Shown piece after piece: positions 6,957 to 11,559 of a DNA stretch of 11,559 bases; the first letter of the stretch is position 1, and each line of letters starts with the position of its first letter. Source of the DNA: Trichomonas tenax (lineage: Eukaryota > Parabasalia > Trichomonadida > Trichomonadidae); contig JALKBU010001394.1 in assembly GCA_023091735.1 (NCBI GenBank), positions 1 through 11,559 of the forward strand. Reading direction: 5' to 3'. Below the pieces are notes generated by a model. That model ran no database searches. It was not told the origin of the DNA and saw only the letters and a list, made by a program, of their open reading frames with translations. Both the position numbers and the translations under genes were made by a program.

Positions 6957-6971
6957 TAGAAGATTTTAGCT

Positions 6972-9953
6972 ATGATTGATGAACTTGCGAATTTGCTTTC
7001 ATTATCGAAATCTCCAAATCTGTCACAAGAAGATAGACTTCAAAACACAAAGGCATTGTCCTCAATGTACGAAAACCCAGATGTTGCGTTCACTTTGCTT
7101 GAAATTTTAGCAAATCAACAATTCGAGCAAGTTCACAACTCAGCCGCAGTCGCGCTCGATAAGTGCATCAAAATTAACTACGAACAGCACTATATGGGCA
7201 ATGATTCATCTCTTCAAATCAAAACACAATTACCTTTACTGATTCATTCGTGTACAAACACGCGGATCGCTCGTTTGCTGTGCTATGATATCTCCAGTGT
7301 TCTTAAAGTGGATCCAAGCGAATGGAATGATTTGATCACTTTGATTCAGTTCTTTGCTCAGGAACAAAAACTCGATTTACTCTCTATCTTACTTGTTTAC
7401 ATTGCAGAGGCAGTTGTGCCAGAGAATTTGGAGCAATATGTTCAATTTTTCCTCGATACAGTCGGATTATGCTTGAATAGAGGAGATTTGCAGCTATTCG
7501 ATACTATAGTTCCTGTATTTCCACCGATTTTCGGAGCTCTTTCAATCATGGGACAAGGAATTGAAAATATTGCACCAATATTTTTACAAGTGTTTGATTT
7601 CTTTGTGAAATCACTCAACCAAACAAAGTACTTCTGCAGGAATGCAGCAAGTGCTATTGCAAGAAGCTTCAATAAAGGAAATTTAGTCGAAATTTCACAT
7701 GATTGCTTTGCAGAGTTAATCAACTGTGTTAATCAAGAAACTTTCTCACCAGTAAATTACACAATGGTTTTCATGATCATTGAAGCAATTCTTGGACCAA
7801 GTAATGGCTGTCTTGAAGATTTGCTTGAAACATATCTTCAAACAACAATTCTTTGTGCTGCTAAAAGTATTGATGAAGATGAAGCCAAATTTATCATTAT
7901 AACAATCGAAGCTGCATCAAATGCATATCCAGATGTTTTCTTTGATCAGTTATTATCATTTTGTTCTAATAATACAGATGAATCGCTCATTATTCCACTC
8001 TCAATGGCTGTTGCATTTTCTATTGAAGCAAATGCTGATTCTGTTATGATTAAGATCGAGGAAGTCCTCCAGCTTATTAACTCACTTGCTTCCATTGCCA
8101 ATGAGCGCGTTATTTATTATACTGTTCTCGCATGCCAGGAACTTGCAAACCAGCTCACAGTTGAACAAGCTGAGCACGCTTACAGTGCTGCAAACATCAT
8201 CATACAAACAATGAATACAGAAAACGAAGATAACATAATTATGGGTCTTAGTGCTCTCTCCGCTTGTTTTCATTCAGCAGCACTTCCTGATTCTATCTTT
8301 GGTCCTGCTTTGCAGCTTGTCATTCCAATGCTTGAATCTGGATCGAAAGAAATTACACATCCGGCAATGCATTGCATTGCTATGCTGATATATTCTGCAC
8401 GTGAATCAATTGTTACATTTGCAAATGTTTTGGCCCAAATTATTAGCAATGGATGTAACATCAGTGAAGAGGAAGACGCCATTCTTAAGGCAGAGTGCAT
8501 GGAAGCAATGGCGTTGATGATCAGATTCTGTCCTGAAGCTCTCGGTGAACACGCACAATGGCTTCTTGATATAATACTTAAAATCGGACAAACAAATGAT
8601 GATTACTTGAGAAACAGCATTGTTATTTGCTACGGAAACTTAGTTGAATGCGAATGCCCATATTTACTCCAAGTGGCTCCACAAGTTCATGAATTCATTG
8701 ACTTCTGCTTCCAGGTTGAAGTCGAATCTCCTGATCCAGATAACGAGAACGAAACGACTATTAGGGAATCAGCAATCGAATGCTTGTGTGCTGCATTGAA
8801 GCTTATTAGAACAATCTACAGAAAGATGCCCGAATTTTGCCCAGAGAATCATCAGCGTTGGACAGTCGGTGCTCTCATTATTGGATCTGATGCTTCATCT
8901 GATGTCTTAACGTATCCGGCAATGGCAGCAGTTGCTGAAATCTTGTACAGAACCAAAGACGAAGGACTCGCTCAGGAGCTATCAAATGCACTCCATCAGA
9001 TGCTTGGAGGACAGAATCCACTTGCTGCAGCTGCTGCATTCTACTGTCTCAAGATATTAACAAAGTACAAACTTGAGTTTATTGAACCATTCATGCAGTT
9101 CGCACTTGAATACGCAAAACAAGCAGTCACAAATAGTTATGAATGCCAGAAATCAGCTGATTCAGAAGAGGAAGATGAAATGTATGGTCCTGATGATAAT
9201 GTCATTTGCTCACCGCTCTACAAATTCCTTGCTTACACAGTGAGAAACTACCCGCAATTAATGGACATCCAGGGATTTCTCAGTGCTGCAATCAAAGCTG
9301 CTTCAAAGGCCGATGTTGTTGACAAGCAATTCATTATTGTATTCCTTCGGGCTGTCTATGAAACAACCCCAGATTTGCCTGTTATTTTCAAGAAGAATTT
9401 AATCGAAGTTGTTATCTCGTCCATACAAGAGTTAGATTACTCTTTCTATCCAGAATGCCTGCAAGCAGTTATGTCTATTTTCCAGAGAGAGCCTCTCAAA
9501 GTTGACATTTCGAGATTCTCTGATAACATCATCGAAACATTCCAGATGGAGCCAGGCTCAGGACACTTCTATTGGCCAACATGCTGGCTTTCCACCGCAT
9601 TAGTCTGCGCTATGATGGATAAGTCACAAGGATTCGACTTCGCAACATGGGTCCCTGCGATTATGTCAAGACTCCAACTCAAGCCTGTCAAAACATACGC
9701 TGACTTTATTTACTCACACGTCCTTAGAATGATACAAATGGACGTGTGCGACCAAGCGCAGTTCTTCATTGCCTTCGTGAAAGTTCTTTCATTAACTGAG
9801 TCCGCCCTCAAAGAATTAAATCTCAGCGGCGAGACATTGTCAGGAATGGCAAGCTTTGTCAAGTCTATCGTGTCGCAGAGTGGCACAGATAATCTCTACG
9901 AAATTTTGCAGTCTGAACAGGAAATTGAAAGATTAATGAAGAGAATTAATTAA
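6972..9953 (+). CDS. Importin-beta family karyopherin (importin-4/importin-5 type)
   Basis: A 993-residue, all-helical HEAT-repeat protein. The family carries cargo through nuclear pores under control of Ran-GTP. The N-terminus (about 15-70: LQNTKALSSMYENPDVAFTL, QVHNSAAVALDKCIK) matches the first HEAT repeats of importin-beta proteins, the Ran-binding region. Amphipathic helix pairs continue to the end. Two acidic loops stand out: PDPDNENE near 586-593 and SEEEDE at about 731-736, both of the kind used for cargo or Ran contacts in Kap123/importin-4 and importin-5 proteins. Length is close to the usual 1,050-1,110 for those subtypes, and no signal peptide or membrane segment is present. Ribosomal proteins and histones are known cargoes of that subgroup, which would suit its divergent neighbour RRP1, but subtype and cargo are inference. 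An exportin is the main alternative. Confidence 0.85.
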   Translation: MIDELANLLSLSKSPNLSQEDRLQNTKALSSMYENPDVAFTLLEILANQQFEQVHNSAAVALDKCIKINYEQHYMGNDSSLQIKTQLPLLIHSCTNTRIARLLCYDISSVLKVDPSEWNDLITLIQFFAQEQKLDLLSILLVYIAEAVVPENLEQYVQFFLDTVGLCLNRGDLQLFDTIVPVFPPIFGALSIMGQGIENIAPIFLQVFDFFVKSLNQTKYFCRNAASAIARSFNKGNLVEISHDCFAELINCVNQETFSPVNYTMVFMIIEAILGPSNGCLEDLLETYLQTTILCAAKSIDEDEAKFIIITIEAASNAYPDVFFDQLLSFCSNNTDESLIIPLSMAVAFSIEANADSVMIKIEEVLQLINSLASIANERVIYYTVLACQELANQLTVEQAEHAYSAANIIIQTMNTENEDNIIMGLSALSACFHSAALPDSIFGPALQLVIPMLESGSKEITHPAMHCIAMLIYSARESIVTFANVLAQIISNGCNISEEEDAILKAECMEAMALMIRFCPEALGEHAQWLLDIILKIGQTNDDYLRNSIVICYGNLVECECPYLLQVAPQVHEFIDFCFQVEVESPDPDNENETTIRESAIECLCAALKLIRTIYRKMPEFCPENHQRWTVGALIIGSDASSDVLTYPAMAAVAEILYRTKDEGLAQELSNALHQMLGGQNPLAAAAAFYCLKILTKYKLEFIEPFMQFALEYAKQAVTNSYECQKSADSEEEDEMYGPDDNVICSPLYKFLAYTVRNYPQLMDIQGFLSAAIKAASKADVVDKQFIIVFLRAVYETTPDLPVIFKKNLIEVVISSIQELDYSFYPECLQAVMSIFQREPLKVDISRFSDNIIETFQMEPGSGHFYWPTCWLSTALVCAMMDKSQGFDFATWVPAIMSRLQLKPVKTYADFIYSHVLRMIQMDVCDQAQFFIAFVKVLSLTESALKELNLSGETLSGMASFVKSIVSQSGTDNLYEILQSEQEIERLMKRIN

Positions 9954-9979
9954 TATAGATTTATTTTATTGTTTTATCA

Positions 9980-9983
9980 TAAA
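9980..9983 (+). promoter_or_regulatory. TAAA downstream of importin (poly(A)-signal candidate)
   Basis: TAAA lies 27 bases past the importin stop, within the 242-base convergent gap before Derlin. Apart from A-runs near 10037-10046, nothing else was recognised in that gap. Confidence 0.25.
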
Positions 9984-10163
9984 GATAGAAGTTTATTTTC
10001 AATGTAGACCATATTTACATTAATCAAACATCAAAATAAAAAAAAATCGAATTTTCTAATTAGAAGTTAAATACGAAAAATTTTTGTTAAATTCTTTAAA
10101 GCTGTTAATACACTTTAAATATTGATGGCATATAACAAACAAAATTTTAAATCATTATCGATC

Positions 10164-10169
10164 TTTATT
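10164..10169 (-). promoter_or_regulatory. AATAAA downstream of Derlin (poly(A)-signal candidate)
   Basis: On the minus strand AATAAA, containing the trichomonad-type TAAA, lies about 27 bases past the Derlin stop codon. It is the only one of these candidates that also matches the general eukaryotic hexamer. Confidence 0.35.
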
Positions 10170-10195
10170 TGAATATAAACATGAACAGTGTATAC

Positions 10196-10843
10196 TTACT
10201 CAATGAGAATTCTAACAATACGATTCACTGAATCAGGGAATCTGAATATTGGAACATCATATTTGAGATAAATCACATCGTGGAAGAAAAAGTACAGATG
10301 GGAAGTTGAATAGGCGACAAGGTCTGGTATGATAACGTTATGCATTACTTCTGGATCTGATCCAAGGAAAATATATTGAATAATAATAACAACATAAGGA
10401 ATATACGATGCAGGTATAGCGAAGAAAATGAATCCTATTTGAACTCTATTATCAGGAAAAATTTTTGACCAATAATAGGTAAAGTAAGATGAGAAAGCGT
10501 TACCTAAGAACAAAACCGCGCTTTTAGCAGCAAAAATCCATAGAATGGTGCATCCAAAAAGAACAAAGAAAACAAAGTCTAAAGGTCTTGCGATAAAACA
10601 TTGATTTTCGATTTGCGAGGAGTAAATGTAGAACATGTACATGCTCAATATTGAAGATAGACTGAGTTTGCCGAAATGCAGTATAGATGTGAAAAGTCTC
10701 CAATATTCGTTATCATGAATAATAATATCGATGTTGAAATAAAGATTGTACGCTTCTAAAACCTCGAGGTATATCAGCAACGATAAAACGACTGAGGTAA
10801 ACGCTAGAGTTGATGACACTCGCCCCAAATTTAAGTTCATCAT
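10196..10843 (-). CDS. Derlin (Der1-like rhomboid pseudoprotease)
   Basis: A 215-residue multi-pass ER membrane protein of the Der1/Derlin family, which helps move misfolded proteins out of the ER for Cdc48/p97 extraction and degradation. Evidence in order: an N-terminal membrane segment (about 11-30), the AYNLYFNID motif (31-39), the WR pair of the rhomboid L1 loop (W48 R49 in EYWRLFTSILHFG), a second segment about 57-75, RPLDFVFFVLFG (86-97), FLGNAFSSYFTYYWSK (112-127), and SHLYFFFHDV (181-190), the usual GHxYFF box with S for G. No rhomboid GxSG serine site is present. Length is like yeast Der1; the p97-binding SHP tail of longer Derlins is absent. A TGA lies in frame two codons upstream, so the start is at 10843 or at the second Met at 10840. 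Confidence 0.9.
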   Translation of the reverse strand: MMNLNLGRVSSTLAFTSVVLSLLIYLEVLEAYNLYFNIDIIIHDNEYWRLFTSILHFGKLSLSSILSMYMFYIYSSQIENQCFIARPLDFVFFVLFGCTILWIFAAKSAVLFLGNAFSSYFTYYWSKIFPDNRVQIGFIFFAIPASYIPYVVIIIQYIFLGSDPEVMHNVIIPDLVAYSTSHLYFFFHDVIYLKYDVPIFRFPDSVNRIVRILIE

Positions 10844-10846
10844 TTT

Positions 10847-10925
10847 TCACAAAAAAACAAAAAAGAAGAAGAAAAATTTCTGCATTGGATGCGAAATCAT
10901 TTAAGCTTAACATATCCTAGTTCAT
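10847..10925 (-). promoter_or_regulatory. Possible Derlin leader with three upstream ATGs/uORFs
   Basis: If transcription starts at the initiator-like TCATTTTT (A at 10941), the leader is about 98 bases. It would carry a two-codon uORF, ATG AAC TAG (10917-10925), an ATG at 10913 opening a 66-codon frame that overlaps the Derlin start out of frame (to 10713), and an ATG at 10900 opening a 17-codon, phenylalanine-rich uORF in the Derlin frame that ends at TGA 10847-10849. Alternatively transcription starts inside the pyrimidine-rich tract at about 10850-10880 and none of these is in the mRNA. Confidence 0.3.
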
Positions 10926-10935
10926 TTTCCTCAAC

Positions 10936-10943
10936 AAAAATGA
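10936..10943 (-). promoter_or_regulatory. Initiator-like motif upstream of Derlin
   Basis: Minus-strand TCATTTTT, identical to the UBX initiator, has its A at 10941. It sits 11 bases downstream of the paired TTACGTG element, an arrangement like that at importin. It is 98 bases from the Derlin ATG, longer than usual for trichomonads. Confidence 0.4.
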
Positions 10944-10953
10944 TTTCGAAATA

Positions 10954-10983
10954 TGACACGTAAGTAATGTTTTTGTCACGTAA
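10954..10983 (-). promoter_or_regulatory. Paired TTACGTGWCA element upstream of Derlin
   Basis: On the minus strand TTACGTGACAAAAA (10970-10983) is followed after six bases by TTACGTGTCA (10954-10963), with starts 20 apart. The importin pair is the same except A for G at the fifth position and a five-base gap. The ACGTG core is of the kind bound by bZIP factors in other eukaryotes; that link is inference. Confidence 0.45.
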
Positions 10984-11170
10984 AACAAGTTTTATCACTT
11001 TTATTCGAAACTTAATAATCAAAAATCTCGGGAAATATTTTTCTAACTAACAATTTTTACTTAACATATAATACATACAGGTTATTGAGAACCAGAATAA
11101 CTTTAAACTTTTCGAAGAAAATAGCGATTTACCAAACTCGATGGAAATAATTGGGCAGTATTTTTCCTTC

Positions 11171-11187
11171 TGCGGTGTAGTCCCGCG
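11171..11187. repeat. Short GC-rich hairpin in AT-rich DNA
   Basis: GCGG at 11172-11175 pairs with CCGC at 11183-11186 around a 7-base loop, and a T-G wobble (11171/11187) closes it. It is the only clearly GC-rich patch in the 700-base right flank. The stem-loop size recalls a tRNA T-arm, but no tRNA can be folded around it on either strand. Confidence 0.3.
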
Positions 11188-11354
11188 ACCTTCATAACTT
11201 TTTATCTGATCAATATTTTTTCGATTTGAAAGTACTTTCATGAACTTATTGATAGTTGTCTATCCAGTGGTGTAAGTGGCACGGTCTATATATCTATCAA
11301 ATCATTGATTGCATTTCAAATCGTCCAAAAATATACGATTTCCAGCATAAATGT

Positions 11355-11531
11355 ATGCGCTACTATGCAGCATATGATACTTTTATACGTATTATTGATT
11401 CAAATGCCTCTTATACGCTTAAAATTAAAAATGCAACTAATTCATTAATTGATTTGAGGGCGATTATACACATGAAAGTTATTGAATTTGATGGGATTTG
11501 GATTTGCAGCTGCAATAATGTAAAATTTTAG
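11355..11531 (+). CDS. Doubtful 58-codon ORF, possible gene remnant
   Basis: The frame is open from about 11256, and the first ATG is at 11355 (MRYYAAYDTFIRII...), ending in TAG at 11529-11531. No family is recognised. No initiator-like motif lies just upstream of the ATG. The protein has a plausible mixed composition (DGIWICSCNN near the end), so a decayed gene fragment is possible, but chance is equally likely. Confidence 0.12.
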   Translation: MRYYAAYDTFIRIIDSNASYTLKIKNATNSLIDLRAIIHMKVIEFDGIWICSCNNVKF

Positions 11532-11559
11532 AATTTTAGATTTGGTTTTATTATTTATG

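Larger units (their letters stand above)
10984..11559. other. Right-hand intergenic end of the window
   Basis: AT-rich. A plus-strand TCACTTTT lies at 10995-11002, but the next plus-strand ATG is about 140 bases away and opens only 18 codons. A small GC-rich hairpin is at 11171-11187, and a doubtful open frame at 11355-11531. No recognised gene. Confidence 0.45.

Noticed and set aside
11256..11354. Upstream part of the 91-codon frame at the right end
   Set aside because: It begins at TTG, shows no family match and has no promoter-like motif.
1..11559. CRISPR array, transposase, viral or toxin gene
   Set aside because: No such repeats or protein motifs were found on either strand; the window is ordinary eukaryotic nuclear gene space.

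Overview
The window looks like nuclear DNA of an anaerobic parabasalid protist (trichomonad), of the Trichomonas/Tritrichomonas type. The basis is AT-rich intergenic DNA, six intron-less protein genes with typical eukaryotic products, very short 5' leaders, and an initiator-like TCAYTW motif 16 to 22 bases before three of the start codons. A CAMK-type kinase and a DUF3447-like ankyrin protein also match gene families greatly expanded in trichomonads. No intron with trichomonad consensus (GTAYGT...ACTAACACACAG) was seen. The genus is an inference from style; no ribosomal or other marker gene is present.

Layout, left to right. Bases 1-999 are non-coding for any large protein. They hold scattered TCACTTTT motifs on both strands, a decayed tRNA-like stretch (182-255), a degenerate ATTCC/ATTCG array with frequent 18-base spacing (372-648) containing a long hairpin, and a 27-codon ORF placed 14 bases behind an initiator-like motif. 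Then come a CAMK/AMPK-like Ser/Thr kinase (1000-2115, +), a thioredoxin-fold plus UBX-domain protein (2515-3417, +), an ankyrin-repeat protein (3912-5402, +), an RRP1/Nop52 ribosome-biogenesis protein (5608-6471, -), an importin-beta family karyopherin (6972-9953, +) and a Derlin (10196-10843, -). RRP1 and the importin are divergent across a 500-base region; ankyrin/RRP1 and importin/Derlin are convergent pairs. The last 700 bases hold the Derlin upstream region and no convincing gene.

The genes are not an operon. Two of them, the UBX protein and Derlin, belong to the ER-associated degradation/Cdc48(p97) world. RRP1 (nucleolus) and the importin (nuclear pore) are housekeeping genes whose promoters face each other. 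No new multi-gene system is visible. The most interesting signals are regulatory: a paired TTACRTGACAAAAA / TTACRTGTCA element with nearly the same geometry upstream of both the importin and Derlin, a uORF-laden Derlin leader, and the repeat array upstream of the kinase.
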